Numbered from the stretch's first letter, positions 9,289 to 18,335 are shown. The stretch: 64,000 bases of DNA from 66-474 sp963771735 (GCA_963771735.1 CAVYUN010000002.1:310001-374000); one strand, 5' to 3'. The notes: generated from the sequence alone by a model not told the origin. Made by a program: numbers and translations.

Positions 9289-10202
9289 GGCAAACCTCGC
9301 GGACTCGCGGCGCGTGCAGGCGGCGCTGGGGCGGCATCGAAGCCGAGTGTATTCAGGAATGGTTCGATAGCGGACGTGAACGCGGCGTTGTCGTCACCCG
9401 CGAGGGTATGCGTCGCGTGCGGTATCTCGACGTGCGTGGCGTGCGGCACGGCTTGCAGGAATTCCCTGACCGTGTCCCCGGACACGATATCGCTCCGTCC
9501 GCCCGACACCAGCAGCACCGGCACGTCGATGTTGCGCGCTGCGACCAGCAGACGCTGCTGGTGGCGCTCGCCCTCGTGCGCGATCGTTTCCAGCAGGGCC
9601 GGATCCCAGTGCCAGCGCAGGCGCCCGTCGTCACCGCGCCGCAGCAGTTGCGCGAGTTCGTATCGGTCCTTGCGGCGGCGCCGCTGCGGCAGGTACGCGG
9701 CCACTTCTTCGGCGGCCTCGTCGAGCGACGCGAATCCACGCGGATGCGCGCGCATGAAGCCGAGCATGCGTTCCACGCCCTGGTTTTCCCAGCGCGGCGT
9801 GATGTCCACCAGCACCAGCGCCCGAAACGCACCGGGCCGGATTTCGCCAGCGGCGACCAGGCCGAGCAAGCCGCCCATCGACGCGCCGATCAGCACCGGC
9901 GGCGCGTCCTGCGAGTTCGCGACCACCAGCAGGTCATCCACGAATTGTTCGAGCAGATAGCGGCCGTCCGCGAGGCGGTCGCTGTCGCCGTGACCGCGCG
10001 CATCGAAAGTCACGGTGCGCCAGCCTTGCCCGGCAAGAACTTCCGCGCTGCGTGTCCAGGCATGGCGGCTCTGGCCGAAGCCGTGCGCAAATACCAGTGC
10101 CGGCGTGGCGACGCGCCCACGCGTCTCGTACGCCAGCGACAAGCCGTCCCGCGTCAGCAGCCGGCCGGCAACCCTGATCGGCTGAAGTGCTTGATCTTCC
10201 AT
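9285..10202 (-). CDS. alpha/beta hydrolase
   Basis: This 305-residue cytosolic protein has the classical alpha/beta-hydrolase layout: oxyanion region VFAHGFGQSRHAW, beta4 motif TFDARGHGDSD, nucleophile elbow IGASMGGLLG (Ser about residue 128), an acidic residue in VSGGRSDIV, and the catalytic His in HATHTLAGDD. Substrate is not evident; an ester or thioester connected to lipid breakdown fits its coupling to fadE (4-base overlap). The ATG at 10202 was chosen because it leaves room for a good promoter (-35 at 10233-10238, -10 at 10210-10215). It is divergent from a TetR regulator that probably controls the pair. Confidence 0.85.
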   Translation of the reverse strand: MEDQALQPIRVAGRLLTRDGLSLAYETRGRVATPALVFAHGFGQSRHAWTRSAEVLAGQGWRTVTFDARGHGDSDRLADGRYLLEQFVDDLLVVANSQDAPPVLIGASMGGLLGLVAAGEIRPGAFRALVLVDITPRWENQGVERMLGFMRAHPRGFASLDEAAEEVAAYLPQRRRRKDRYELAQLLRRGDDGRLRWHWDPALLETIAHEGERHQQRLLVAARNIDVPVLLVSGGRSDIVSGDTVREFLQAVPHATHVEIPHATHTLAGDDNAAFTSAIEPFLNTLGFDAAPAPPARAASPRGLP

Positions 10203-10209
10203 ACGCAAA

Positions 10210-10238
10210 AGTATGGATTTGTGCCAGACGCGTGTCAA
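10210..10238 (-). promoter_or_regulatory. promoter of the hydrolase-fadE operon in the shared divergent region
   Basis: Read on the minus strand there is a perfect -35 TTGACA (10238-10233), a 17-base spacer and a -10 CATACT (10215-10210; 4 of 6 matches). It sits 8 bases upstream of the hydrolase ATG, so the transcript would be nearly leaderless. The 53-bp gap to the divergent TetR gene also holds ATAC-N6-GTAT (10201-10214) and the palindrome TACAGTA (10244-10250), which are candidate repressor contacts. Confidence 0.6.
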
Positions 10239-10255
10239 TACGCTACAGTACGGTC

Positions 10256-10888
10256 ATGTCCGCCGACTCCCCTGCTTCGCCTGCGCGTACCGAAACCGGC
10301 GGCCGCAACCGTGCCCACGCGCGGCTTTCGGCCGGCGACTGGGAACGCGGCGCTCTGGAAATGATTGCCGAGGAGGGCGTGGCGGCGGTTGCCGTCGAGG
10401 CGCTGGCGCGGCGGCTCGGCGTCACCAAGGGCAGTTTCTACTGGCACTTCAAGAACCGCGAGGCCCTGTTGCAGGCCGCGTTGAACCGCTGGGAAACCGA
10501 TGACGACCGGCAACTGGAAAAGCACCTTGGCGACGCCGGCGAGCAGCCGCGCGAACGGCTGGATGCGCTGTTCCGCTGGGTGTCCGGCGAAACCCAGGCA
10601 CACCGCATTTATGCTGCGCTGCTGCAGGCGCTCGACCACCCGCTGGTCAAGCCCATGATGACCCGGGTGTCACAAAGGCGCATGGATTTCCTCGAACTGG
10701 CGTTTCGGCAGGCAGGCCTGGACCCGGATGCTGCGCGCCATCGCGCGCGGCTGACCTATGCGGCCTATGTCGGTTTCCTGCAACTGAACCTCACGCTGGA
10801 GTTGCCGCACCTTTCGCACGAACAGTACGAAGCCTACGTCGAGCACGTGATCGCCGCGCTGGTGCCGTCTTCGTGCGGCAACCCCTGA
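10256..10888 (+). CDS. TetR/AcrR family transcriptional regulator
   Basis: This 210-residue repressor has the N-terminal TetR helix-turn-helix at about residues 20-65 (GALEMIAEEG, VEALARRLGVTKGSFYWHFKNREALL) and a helical C-terminal ligand and dimer domain. The ATG at 10256 gives an N-terminal arm of about 20 residues rich in Ser/Pro/Arg, longer than average but not unusual. It is divergent from the hydrolase-fadE pair, 53 bp away, the standard arrangement for a local repressor, so the ligand is plausibly a fatty acyl-CoA or a related lipid. That link is inference from position. Confidence 0.9.
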   Translation: MSADSPASPARTETGGRNRAHARLSAGDWERGALEMIAEEGVAAVAVEALARRLGVTKGSFYWHFKNREALLQAALNRWETDDDRQLEKHLGDAGEQPRERLDALFRWVSGETQAHRIYAALLQALDHPLVKPMMTRVSQRRMDFLELAFRQAGLDPDAARHRARLTYAAYVGFLQLNLTLELPHLSHEQYEAYVEHVIAALVPSSCGNP

Positions 10889-11315
10889 TCGCCGCTGCGC
10901 AAATCCCGCGAGCAAACCCGGGCAGTTTGAAACCCGTGACACAAGCAAGTCGTCATCGCCGCCAGCAGAATCGCCATCCCTGGCCGGGATTTCCGTGGCC
11001 ATTGCCTCGTCCTGGATTTCAGCGACAGCCGTTTCGAGCGTGACGCCGCGGCCAGACATCCCGCGCAGGTTCATGGAATGCTGCGACGCACAATCCGTGC
11101 GTCCGCGATTGTGTTGCATTCAATCTGCGCCGAGACTACCGTCACTTCCACGCACGTTTCCGGAGGCGCCATCCACTCCGCCCGTGACATCAGGCCGCTC
11201 CGACTTCACCGCCGGGGAAGCTAGGTCATCAAAAAAAACAGTCCCGCTGCGACCGCCACGGCCGCGGTGCCTGATGCAGACACCATAAAGATTTCCTTCT
11301 GGAGTATCACCACCG
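10889..11315 (+). other. intergenic region ahead of pckG
   Basis: No convincing gene is visible in these 427 bases; the open frames lack ribosome binding sites and family features. The last part must hold the pckG promoter and leader. A run of eight A residues at about 11230 and a GGAG Shine-Dalgarno at about 11302 precede the ATG. I cannot name a clear -35/-10 pair. Confidence 0.5.
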
Positions 11316-13112
11316 ATGCCAAGCCAACTCGAAGCGCTGAACCGATGGGTCGATGACGTGGCCAAAAAGACCCGGCCCGACCATGTCCACTGGTGCGACG
11401 GCTCTGAAGCCGAATACAAGCAGCTCGTGGAAGAAATGCTGGAATCCGGCGACCTGGTCGAACTCGACCAGAGGACCCATCCGCGTTGCTACCTGCACCG
11501 ATCGGACCCCAAGGACGTCGCGCGCGTCGAAAAGCTCACCGTCATCTGCACGAAAAACAAGGACGACGCCGGCCCCAACAACAACTGGTTGGATCCGGCC
11601 GAGGCCAACGCCAGGATCGACGCGCTGTTCGAGGGCTGCATGCAGGGCCGCACCATGTACGTGGTGCCGTATTGCATGGGCCCGCTCGGATCGCCGCTGT
11701 CGCGCTGCGGCGTCGAGATCACCGACTCGCCATACGTGGTGGCCAACATGCGCATCATGACCCGCATGGGCACCGCCGCGCTGGAACGCATCGAGCGCGA
11801 AGGCTCGTTCATCAAGGCCTTGCATTCGATCGGTGAACTCGATCCCGGGCGCCGCTGGATCATGCACTTCCCCGAGGAGCTCACCATCAAGTCCTATGGT
11901 TCGGGCTACGGTGGCAACGCGCTGCTGGGCAAGAAATGCCACGCATTGCGGATCGGTTCGTCGCAGGCGCGCAGCGAAGGCTGGCTGGCCGAGCACATGC
12001 TGATCGTGGGCATCGAGAACCCGCGGCATGAAATCCGCTACGTCGCGGCGGCCTTTCCATCGGCCTGCGGCAAGACCAACCTCGCGATGCTGATCCCGCC
12101 GGAGGGTTATCGGCGCGAGGGCTGGAAGATCTGGACGGTCGGCGACGACATCTGCTGGATGCGCCCCGGCAGGGACGGCCGCCTGTACGCGATCAATCCG
12201 GAGGCCGGCTATTTCGGCGTTGCGCCTGGCACATCGAAAAGGACCAATCCCAATGCGCTGGCGATGCTGCAACACGACACCATCTTCACCAACGTCGCTG
12301 TCACCGACAACGACCAACCCTGGTGGGAAGGCCTCGACAACCGGTCGCCGGCCAAGGATTGGCAGGGTCGCGACTTCGACCCCGAGAATGGCCCCGCCGC
12401 GCACCCGAACTCGCGCTTCACCGTGCGCGCCAACCAGTGCCCAAGCTGGTCGCCGGAAGCCGAGAACGACCAGGGCGTGCCGATCGACGCGATCGTGTTC
12501 GGCGGCCGCCGCGGCTCGCTGGTGCCTTTGGTGATGGAAGCGCGCGACTGGACCCACGGCGTATTGATGGGCGCCTCGATGGCGTCCGAAGCCACCGCCG
12601 CCGCCACCGATGCCGGTCCCAACATCCGCCGCGACCCGATGGCGATGAAGCCTTTTTGCGGCTACAACTTCGGCGACTACTTCGCGCATTGGCTGTCGTT
12701 CGACCAGCCCGGCGCGAAACTTCCGAAGGTCTTCCACGTCAACTGGTTCCGCAGGGGCGACGACGGCAAATTCCTGTGGCCCGGGTTCGGCGACAACATG
12801 CGGGTGCTCGAGTGGATGCTGAAACGGGTAGCCGGCGAAACCGATGCCGTCGAAACGCCGATCGGCAACCTGCCGCGCAGCGATGACCTCAATCTCGACG
12901 GCCTCGAACTCGCCGACGGCGCGCTGCACGAACTGTTCCGCGTGGACACTACCGACTGGCGCGACGAGCTGGCAGCGATCGGCGAGTACCTCGCGGGCTA
13001 CGGCGCTCGCCTGCCCAGCGCGCTGAAGGCCGAACACCAGCGCATCGTCGACGCGCTGAGTGCCCGGGCGGAACCCGAGTCGGCGCCGGCACGCAAGGTG
13101 GCGGCGAACTGA
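11316..13112 (+). CDS. pckG: phosphoenolpyruvate carboxykinase (GTP)
   Basis: This 598-residue enzyme of the GTP-dependent PEPCK family makes phosphoenolpyruvate from oxaloacetate, the first committed gluconeogenic step (or acts anaplerotically in reverse). Landmarks: the substrate loop YVVPYCMGP, SYGSGYGGNALLGKKC, the kinase-1a P-loop AAAFPSACGKTN (about 245-256) with the GTP-class cysteine, the metal-binding segment VGDDICWM, and FGGRR, RAGHPNSRF-like AAHPNSRFTV and FCGYNFGDY in the second half. It is a single-gene unit by spacing. Its presence beside pgk fits growth on amino acids and fatty acids. Translation starts at ATG 11316 after GGAG. Confidence 0.97.
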   Translation: MPSQLEALNRWVDDVAKKTRPDHVHWCDGSEAEYKQLVEEMLESGDLVELDQRTHPRCYLHRSDPKDVARVEKLTVICTKNKDDAGPNNNWLDPAEANARIDALFEGCMQGRTMYVVPYCMGPLGSPLSRCGVEITDSPYVVANMRIMTRMGTAALERIEREGSFIKALHSIGELDPGRRWIMHFPEELTIKSYGSGYGGNALLGKKCHALRIGSSQARSEGWLAEHMLIVGIENPRHEIRYVAAAFPSACGKTNLAMLIPPEGYRREGWKIWTVGDDICWMRPGRDGRLYAINPEAGYFGVAPGTSKRTNPNALAMLQHDTIFTNVAVTDNDQPWWEGLDNRSPAKDWQGRDFDPENGPAAHPNSRFTVRANQCPSWSPEAENDQGVPIDAIVFGGRRGSLVPLVMEARDWTHGVLMGASMASEATAAATDAGPNIRRDPMAMKPFCGYNFGDYFAHWLSFDQPGAKLPKVFHVNWFRRGDDGKFLWPGFGDNMRVLEWMLKRVAGETDAVETPIGNLPRSDDLNLDGLELADGALHELFRVDTTDWRDELAAIGEYLAGYGARLPSALKAEHQRIVDALSARAEPESAPARKVAAN

Positions 13113-13238
13113 CATCGCTGCCGTCACCTAGGCGCGAGCCGGGTGATGCCTCGAGCGCGTTGACAGCCTTCGCTGCAACGAGGAGGCGAACAATACCGCA
13201 GGCGGATTGCGCTGCGAGGACCCCCGCAACGGCGGCTT

Positions 13239-13898
13239 TCAGCGCGCCGAGTAGGCGTCCGCCTGCGCATCCGGCGCGGCGCGCTGGAACGCTTCGAGCC
13301 TGGCGCAGGCCGCGTCGATTCTCACGATCGTCGGATAGCGCGCCAGCGGGACCTCGAAACGTCGCGCGTTGTACACCTGCGGAATCAGGCAGCAATCCGC
13401 CAGCGTGGGCGTGTCGCCCTCGCAGAACTCGCCGGCATGCTTGCCGGATGCGAGAACTGCCTCGATGGCATCGAAGCCGACCTCGATCCAGTGCCGTGAC
13501 CAGGCGAGCTTCTGCTCGTCGCTGGCGCCCAGCTCGCGCTGAAGGTATTGCAGCACGCGCAGGTTGCCGACCGGATGGATGTCGCAGGCGACCATCTGCG
13601 CCAGTTCACGTACCCGTGCGCAGGCCAGCGCGGCGCGCGGCAACAGGCGCGGCGTGGCGGGATATGCCTCCTCAAGGTATTCGATGATCGCCATGGATTC
13701 GCGCAGCACGTGGCTACCGTCCACCAGGGTCGGCACCAACTTCTGCGGATTCAACTTGCGGTAATCTTCGCGATGCTGCTCGCCACCATCGCGCACCAGG
13801 TGCACGGGCGCGATCACGTATTCCATGCCTTTCAGGTTCAGCGCGATGCGCACGCGGTACGCCGCGCTGGATCGCCAGTAGCTGTACAAGGTTCGCAT
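13239..13898 (-). CDS. maiA: maleylacetoacetate isomerase / zeta-class glutathione S-transferase
   Basis: This 219-residue cytosolic protein has a thioredoxin-like N-terminal domain (1-80; YSYWRSSAAYRVRIALNLKG and LNPQKLVPTLVDG, then ESMAIIEYLEE) and an all-helical GST C-terminal domain with DIHPVGNLRVL and TLADCCLIPQVYNARRF, as in zeta-class enzymes. MaiA isomerises maleylacetoacetate to fumarylacetoacetate in tyrosine and homogentisate breakdown. The usual SSC active-site triad reads S-S-A here, so the canonical Cys is missing; Ser is the essential residue in most zeta GSTs. No hmgA or fahA is adjacent, so a general GST role is possible. The ATG is preceded by GGGAG. Divergent from pgk. Confidence 0.85.
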   Translation of the reverse strand: MRTLYSYWRSSAAYRVRIALNLKGMEYVIAPVHLVRDGGEQHREDYRKLNPQKLVPTLVDGSHVLRESMAIIEYLEEAYPATPRLLPRAALACARVRELAQMVACDIHPVGNLRVLQYLQRELGASDEQKLAWSRHWIEVGFDAIEAVLASGKHAGEFCEGDTPTLADCCLIPQVYNARRFEVPLARYPTIVRIDAACARLEAFQRAAPDAQADAYSAR

Positions 13899-14004
13899 GC
13901 AGGCTCCCGCGGGAAGTAAATCCCGAGGGTAACGCAATTGCGCGACAATGGCGTGCCATCGACAATGCGCGGTCCGCGACCGCATCGATCCCTGGAGCCC
14001 GCCC

Positions 14005-15198
14005 ATGGCCTTCGTACGCATGACCGACCTCGACCTCTCCGGCAAGCGCGTCCTGATCCGCGAAGACCTCAACGTGCCGATCCAGGAGGGCCCGACTCAT
14101 GACAGGATGATCACCTCGACCCAGCGGCTCGACGCGGCGCTGCCGACGATCCGCATGGCACGCGATGCCGGTGCCGCGGTGCTGGTGATGTCGCATCTCG
14201 GCCGCCCCAGGGAAGGCGTGTTCGAAGAAGCGCAGTCGCTGAAGCCGGTCGCGCAATGGCTGTCGGAAAAGCTGGGCGGGGGCGTGCGCCTCGCACGCGA
14301 CTACCTGGACGGCGTCGCGGTGAAACCGGGGGAAGTGGTTCTGCTGGAAAACTGCCGCATGAACGTCGGCGAGAAATCCGACGACGAGGCGCTGGCGAAA
14401 AAATACGCGGCGCTGTGCGACGTGTTCGTGATGGACGCGTTCGGTACCGCGCACCGTGCGCAGGCGTCCACCCACGGCGTCGCGAAGTTCGCCAAAACTG
14501 CCTGCGCCGGTCCACTGCTGGCCGCAGAACTCGACGCGCTGGGCAAGGCCATGCAACACCCCGCGCGACCGCTGCTCGCGATCGTCGCGGGCTCCAAGGT
14601 TTCCACCAAGCTGGACTTGCTGCAAAACCTGGTCGACAAGGTCGACCAACTGATCGTGGGCGGGGGCATCGCCAATACTTTCATCGCCGCGGCCGGCTAC
14701 AAGATCGGCAAGTCGCTGGCCGAACCCGATTTGCTGGATGCGGCGCACAAGGTCATCGCGCTGGCCGCAACGCGCGGCGCGGACGTACCGATTCCTGTCG
14801 ACGTGGTGGTCGCGCCGACGTTCGCAGCCGATGCACCCGCCACGGTCAAGGCCGTCGATCGGGTCGGCGCTGACGAAATGATCCTCGACATCGGTCCCGA
14901 GACCGCACAGCGCTATGCGGCGCTGATCGCGAAGGCCGGCACGGTGGTGTGGAACGGTCCGGTCGGCGTGTTCGAGTTCGACGCGTTCGGACATGGCACC
15001 GAAACCCTTGCGCACGCGATCGCGGATTCGGACGCGTTCTCGATCGCGGGCGGCGGCGACACGTTGGCTGCGGTCGACAAGTACGGCGTCGCCGACAAGC
15101 TGTCGTACATCTCGACCGGCGGTGGCGCGTTCCTGGAATTCCTGGAGGGCAAGACGCTGCCGGCCGTTGCGATACTGGAAACACGCGCGCGCGGGTGA
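14005..15198 (+). CDS. pgk: phosphoglycerate kinase
   Basis: This 397-residue monomeric kinase interconverts 1,3-bisphosphoglycerate plus ADP with 3-phosphoglycerate plus ATP in glycolysis and gluconeogenesis. It shows the N-domain signature KRVLIREDLNVPIQEG, the HLGRP loop, LLENCRMNVGEKSDD, AGSKVSTKLDLLQNL, the WNGPVGVFE loop and the C-terminal GGGDTLAAVDKYG and STGGGAFLEFLEG. The start was set at ATG 14005, seven bases after GGAG; an internal ATG at 14020 is the alternative. It is divergent from maiA and not clustered with gap or pyk. Confidence 0.97.
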   Translation: MAFVRMTDLDLSGKRVLIREDLNVPIQEGPTHDRMITSTQRLDAALPTIRMARDAGAAVLVMSHLGRPREGVFEEAQSLKPVAQWLSEKLGGGVRLARDYLDGVAVKPGEVVLLENCRMNVGEKSDDEALAKKYAALCDVFVMDAFGTAHRAQASTHGVAKFAKTACAGPLLAAELDALGKAMQHPARPLLAIVAGSKVSTKLDLLQNLVDKVDQLIVGGGIANTFIAAAGYKIGKSLAEPDLLDAAHKVIALAATRGADVPIPVDVVVAPTFAADAPATVKAVDRVGADEMILDIGPETAQRYAALIAKAGTVVWNGPVGVFEFDAFGHGTETLAHAIADSDAFSIAGGGDTLAAVDKYGVADKLSYISTGGGAFLEFLEGKTLPAVAILETRARG

Positions 15199-15370
15199 CA
15201 CGCAAGCACCAAAAAAGTTTCATGTGTAACCAAATCACGTTTTCATGAATGGGATGAACGATCCCTGAGGAACTACCGAAACCTTAACGAACGTTGCCGA
15301 TTGTCCCCAGTCTCAGTTGCCAAGCGCACGCAAAAGAACGCATGCGTGAAAAACCACGATGGAGACAATC

Positions 15371-15964
15371 ATGCGCAACACAGCAATCGTCCTCGCCATC
15401 GCCGCGACGTTCGCGGCGGCCCCCGTTTTCGCGCAGGACGCCACCGCCTCGGGCGCCGACAGCGGGTTCTTCGTCAACGGCAACGTTGGCCACAGCTACT
15501 TCGGAAGCGGCAACAACAGCGGTAGCGATACCGGCTACGAAATCAATGGCGGCTACCGTTGGGCGCTGGCCCCGGGCTTCGCGCTCGGTCCCGAGATCGG
15601 CTACAACGATCTCGGCAACGTGAGGCTCAAGAATGCGTTCAATTCCAATCCGGTGATTGCCCCCGGCAAGGCCTCGCTGCACGGTTGGACCGTCGGCGCC
15701 AACGCCAAGTACAACCTGTCGCCAAACTGGTACGTGTCCGCACGCACGGGTCTTTACGCGTGGAACGGCCACGGGATGACGCGTGACATCACGCCAATCA
15801 GCACCGGTCGTTCGGGCGACGGCTATTACGGCGGCGTCGGGGTCGGCTACGACTTCAGCCGCAAGTTCGGGGTCGGTCTCGGATACGACTATTACCGCGC
15901 CAAGAAGAGCGACTTGAACCTCTCCACGGGCCTGCTCTCCGCCAACGCGGAAATCCGGTTCTGA
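15371..15964 (+). CDS. small outer-membrane beta-barrel protein (OmpX/OmpA-barrel like)
   Basis: The protein has 197 residues. A signal peptide (1-20, ending PVFAQD) is followed by about 175 residues of alternating hydrophobic and polar strands rich in Gly, Tyr and Asn (FFVNGNVGHSYF, GYEINGGYRWAL, YGGVGVGYDFSRKFGVGLGYDYY) and a C-terminal Phe (AEIRF), the usual outer-membrane insertion signal. This fits an eight-stranded barrel. Function beyond that is unknown; porin-like, adhesion or envelope-stability roles are all possible. The start at 15371 follows GGAG by eight bases. The 172-bp upstream region carries two copies of TTTCATG 23 bases apart (15218 and 15241), perhaps a regulator site. Confidence 0.8.
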   Translation: MRNTAIVLAIAATFAAAPVFAQDATASGADSGFFVNGNVGHSYFGSGNNSGSDTGYEINGGYRWALAPGFALGPEIGYNDLGNVRLKNAFNSNPVIAPGKASLHGWTVGANAKYNLSPNWYVSARTGLYAWNGHGMTRDITPISTGRSGDGYYGGVGVGYDFSRKFGVGLGYDYYRAKKSDLNLSTGLLSANAEIRF

Positions 15965-15990
15965 CCTCAACCGCCGCCACGAGCGGCCAC

Positions 15991-16022
15991 GCGGGTCCGG
16001 GCGTGCACGCGTCCGGACCCGC
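15991..16022. terminator. hairpin between convergent genes
   Basis: A perfect 10-bp stem, GCGGGTCCGG (15991-16000) with CCGGACCCGC (16013-16022), and a 12-base loop lie 27 bases after the beta-barrel gene stop and 21 bases beyond the convergent lipoprotein gene. There is no clear T-run, so this may be a bidirectional structural terminator rather than a classical intrinsic one. Confidence 0.5.
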
Positions 16023-16042
16023 ATCTTGCAGGACCCGGGAAA

Positions 16043-16297
16043 TCAGTGGGTAGAACTTCCGGTCGCGGCGTCGATCTGCGCGGCCTGTTTCGCGGTGGCC
16101 TGGTCGACGATGTTCTGCACGTTTTTCGCCTTGTTGAGGGCATGGCCATAGCCGGCCATCGGCGTGCCGGCCAGCGCATTGGTGGCGGCGGATGCGGGCG
16201 CGGCCGAGCTTGCGGTTGACGTCGCGGACGTCTGCTGCGGCGAACACGCCGAAAGCAGCATGGCGACTAGACACGACAGCATGAATACCCTGATCAT
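16043..16297 (-). CDS. small lipoprotein of unknown function
   Basis: This 84-residue protein begins with a type II signal peptide (MIRVFMLSCLVAMLLSAC; lipobox LLSAC, Cys about residue 18), so the mature form is a lipid-anchored peptide of about 67 residues. It is rich in Ala, Ser and Thr, then a short helical stretch (GHALNKAKNVQNIVDQATAKQAAQIDAATG). No recognised domain. The residue after Cys is Ser, which favours sorting to the outer membrane. The start at 16297 rather than an upstream ATG was chosen because it begins the signal peptide. Small lipoproteins of this kind are common in the order. Confidence 0.65.
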   Translation of the reverse strand: MIRVFMLSCLVAMLLSACSPQQTSATSTASSAAPASAATNALAGTPMAGYGHALNKAKNVQNIVDQATAKQAAQIDAATGSSTH

Positions 16298-16373
16298 GGC
16301 GCGCAGTGTCGCGCGACGGGCGGCGCCTTGCAAGCTGCGCTAAGCTGCGGGGAAATCACCGCGGAGCATACGC

Positions 16374-17156
16374 GTGAACGCTTCTCCCGGCCGCTGGCGA
16401 CTCGATGGCCAGACCTGCCTGATCACCGGCGCCAGCCGCGGCATCGGGTTCGCGTGCGCGCGCGAGCTGGCCGCGCTGGGCGCGCAAGCGCTGCTGGTCG
16501 CGCGTGACGAAACCGAACTGCAGACGGTCTGCGACGAGCTGCGCGAGGAATTCCCCGCCAGCGAACCACAAGTGTTTTCCGCCGATGTCGGCGACGCCGA
16601 AGATCGTCTTGCGATCTTCGACTGGATCGCCGACCAGGACCTGCCACTGTCGCTGCTCGTCAACAACGTCGGCGGCAACATCAAGAAGCCCACCCTGGAT
16701 TGCGAACCCGACGACATGGAGGAAGTGTTGCGCCTCAACGGGATCGCCGCGTTCGACCTGTGCAGGCTGGCGCATCCCCATCTCGCGCAACACGGCAACG
16801 CCGCGATCGTCAACGTCGGCTCGGTCTCGGGAATGACCCACGTACGTACCGGCGTGGCCTACGGCATGAGCAAGGCGGCGCTGCACCAGATGACATACAA
16901 CCTCGCCTGCGAATGGGCCGAGGACGGCATCCGCGTCAACGCCGTGGCGCCGTGGTACATCCGTACCCGCCGCACCGACCAGGCCTTGTCGGATCCCGAC
17001 TATCTCGAGGAAGTGCTGGACCGCACGCCGATGGCGCGCATCGGCGAACCGGAAGAAGTCGCCGCGACGGTCGCGTTCCTGTGCATGCCGGCAGCCAGTT
17101 ACGTCACCGGCCAGGTGCTCGCGGTAGATGGCGGTTTTTCGCATTACGGGTTCTGA
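16374..17156 (+). CDS. short-chain dehydrogenase/reductase, tropinone-reductase-like
   Basis: This 260-residue classical SDR carries the cofactor motif TGASRGIG (about 18-25), LVNNVGGN in place of the NNAG motif, catalytic Ser in VGSVSG, the YGMSK Tyr-Lys pair (about 161-165) and a C-terminal YVTGQVLAVDGGFS. The sequence resembles tropinone-reductase-like and 3-oxoacyl-ACP-reductase-like members; the true substrate cannot be read from it. Translation starts at GTG 16374, eight bases after GGAG. ogt begins five bases after its stop, so the two genes are probably co-transcribed, although no functional link is obvious. Confidence 0.88.
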   Translation: MNASPGRWRLDGQTCLITGASRGIGFACARELAALGAQALLVARDETELQTVCDELREEFPASEPQVFSADVGDAEDRLAIFDWIADQDLPLSLLVNNVGGNIKKPTLDCEPDDMEEVLRLNGIAAFDLCRLAHPHLAQHGNAAIVNVGSVSGMTHVRTGVAYGMSKAALHQMTYNLACEWAEDGIRVNAVAPWYIRTRRTDQALSDPDYLEEVLDRTPMARIGEPEEVAATVAFLCMPAASYVTGQVLAVDGGFSHYGF

Positions 17157-17161
17157 ATCAC

Positions 17162-17665
17162 ATGGTGTACTGGGACCACGTCGAGACACCCATCGGTCCG
17201 CTGCTGCTGGTCAGCGACGGCGCCGGACTGGTCGAGCTGGGCCTGCCCCAGCGCGGCAAGGCCGCCTCGCCGCCGGCCGATGGCGAACAGAGCCAATCGA
17301 AACTGCATGCCATGCGCCGCCAGCTCGACGAATACTTCGCCGGCAAGCGCCGGCAGTTCGACCTGGCGCTGCATCCGGGCGGCACGCCGTTCCAGCTGGA
17401 AGTCTGGGGTGCGCTGCTCGCGATTCCCTACGGCGAGACCGTGAGCTACGCCGACATCGCGCGCCGCATCCGGCGTCCCCGCGCGGTGCGCGCGGTGGGC
17501 GCCGCCAACGGCGCCAACCCGCTCGCGATCATCGTGCCCTGCCATCGCGTGATCGGCAGCCACGGCGACCTCGTCGGCTATGGCGGCGGCCTGCCGGCCA
17601 AGCGCTGGCTGCTCGCACACGAACGCAAGCACGCACCGGTGCCGAAACTCACATTGACCGCATAG
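17162..17665 (+). CDS. ogt: methylated-DNA--protein-cysteine S-methyltransferase
   Basis: This 167-residue DNA repair protein transfers the methyl group from O6-methylguanine to its own cysteine in a suicide reaction. It shows the DNA-binding helix-turn-helix region (GETVSYADIARRI, RAVRAVGAANGANPLAIIV) and the acceptor motif IVPCHRVIG (Cys about residue 124), followed by GYGGGLPAKRWLL. It lacks the Ada N-terminal zinc domain, so it is of the Ogt/MGMT type. It lies five bases after the SDR gene and converges on the DUF4124 gene. Confidence 0.95.
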   Translation: MVYWDHVETPIGPLLLVSDGAGLVELGLPQRGKAASPPADGEQSQSKLHAMRRQLDEYFAGKRRQFDLALHPGGTPFQLEVWGALLAIPYGETVSYADIARRIRRPRAVRAVGAANGANPLAIIVPCHRVIGSHGDLVGYGGGLPAKRWLLAHERKHAPVPKLTLTA

Positions 17666-17690
17666 GGGGGGAGCAGCGCAGCAGATCCGG

Positions 17691-18335
17691 TCAATTGCAG
17701 TTGCGCAATTGATCCGTCAACTCCTGCTCGCGCCGTTCCAGCGGTGGCTGTTCGTGCGGCATCGCCATGCGCAGCTTGCGGTGGTTTTCGTCGTATTCGC
17801 TTTGCACGTAACCGCACACCTGGGCGCGGGTCGCCGGCAGGCAGAAGTCCTGGACCTCGGTCATGCCGGCCGCGATGCGTGGGCCGCCGATCGGCGGTTT
17901 GGAGAATTCCGGCGTCGACATGCCGGTGGTGGCTGGCGTGCGGTAGGCCCGCGACAGGCTCTGCGGCGGATAGCCCATCACGCCCAGCGGCGCCAGATAC
18001 GGTGGCGGCGGCGAATGCGTCAGGTAATGCTTGCCGTTCACCGCACCCACGCACAGGTACATCGTCGGCAGCGGTGATGGCTGCGGAGCGTATGCAGTCG
18101 GCGGCGCGCTCTCGGCCGCGGACGGTGAGCTGGTCGTTGCGGCCGGCGGTGGTGCGTAACCCGGAGGCGCACGGCTCGGCACATCAACGATGGATTGCCG
18201 CTGCCCGTGCGCGCAGGCGTGGTCCTGGAAACTCACCGTCCCGTTCGCGGCCGTGCACTTGAACACCTGCGCATGCGCACCCGTGCACCAAACGGTGAAG
18301 ACCGCGATCACGACGGCGGCAAGCGCAAACTTCAT
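17691..18335 (-). CDS. DUF4124 domain-containing exported protein
   Basis: This 214-residue protein has a signal peptide (1-22, ending AHAQ). A short DUF4124-type module follows (VFKCTAANGTVSFQDHACAHGQ), a domain common in Xanthomonadales and other proteobacteria with the pattern of a small secreted binding module. A Pro/Ala/Ser-rich linker (about 55-90) leads to a C-terminal half with several Cys and a charged helix (QSEYDENHRKLRMAMPHEQPPLERREQEL). No biochemical role is known. It is convergent with ogt and lies upstream of, and on the same strand as, nothing obviously related. Confidence 0.75.
   Translation of the reverse strand: MKFALAAVVIAVFTVWCTGAHAQVFKCTAANGTVSFQDHACAHGQRQSIVDVPSRAPPGYAPPPAATTSSPSAAESAPPTAYAPQPSPLPTMYLCVGAVNGKHYLTHSPPPPYLAPLGVMGYPPQSLSRAYRTPATTGMSTPEFSKPPIGGPRIAAGMTEVQDFCLPATRAQVCGYVQSEYDENHRKLRMAMPHEQPPLERREQELTDQLRNCN

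Noticed and set aside
6793..9960. Very long open frame (about 1055 codons) on the plus strand across fadE and the hydrolase
   Set aside because: It is antisense to two well-identified genes, has Arg/His/Gln-rich composition without domains, and is the usual by-product of high GC at third positions.
11095..11300. Short plus-strand open frame ahead of pckG as a leader peptide gene
   Set aside because: No ribosome binding site or conserved-looking sequence; probably chance.
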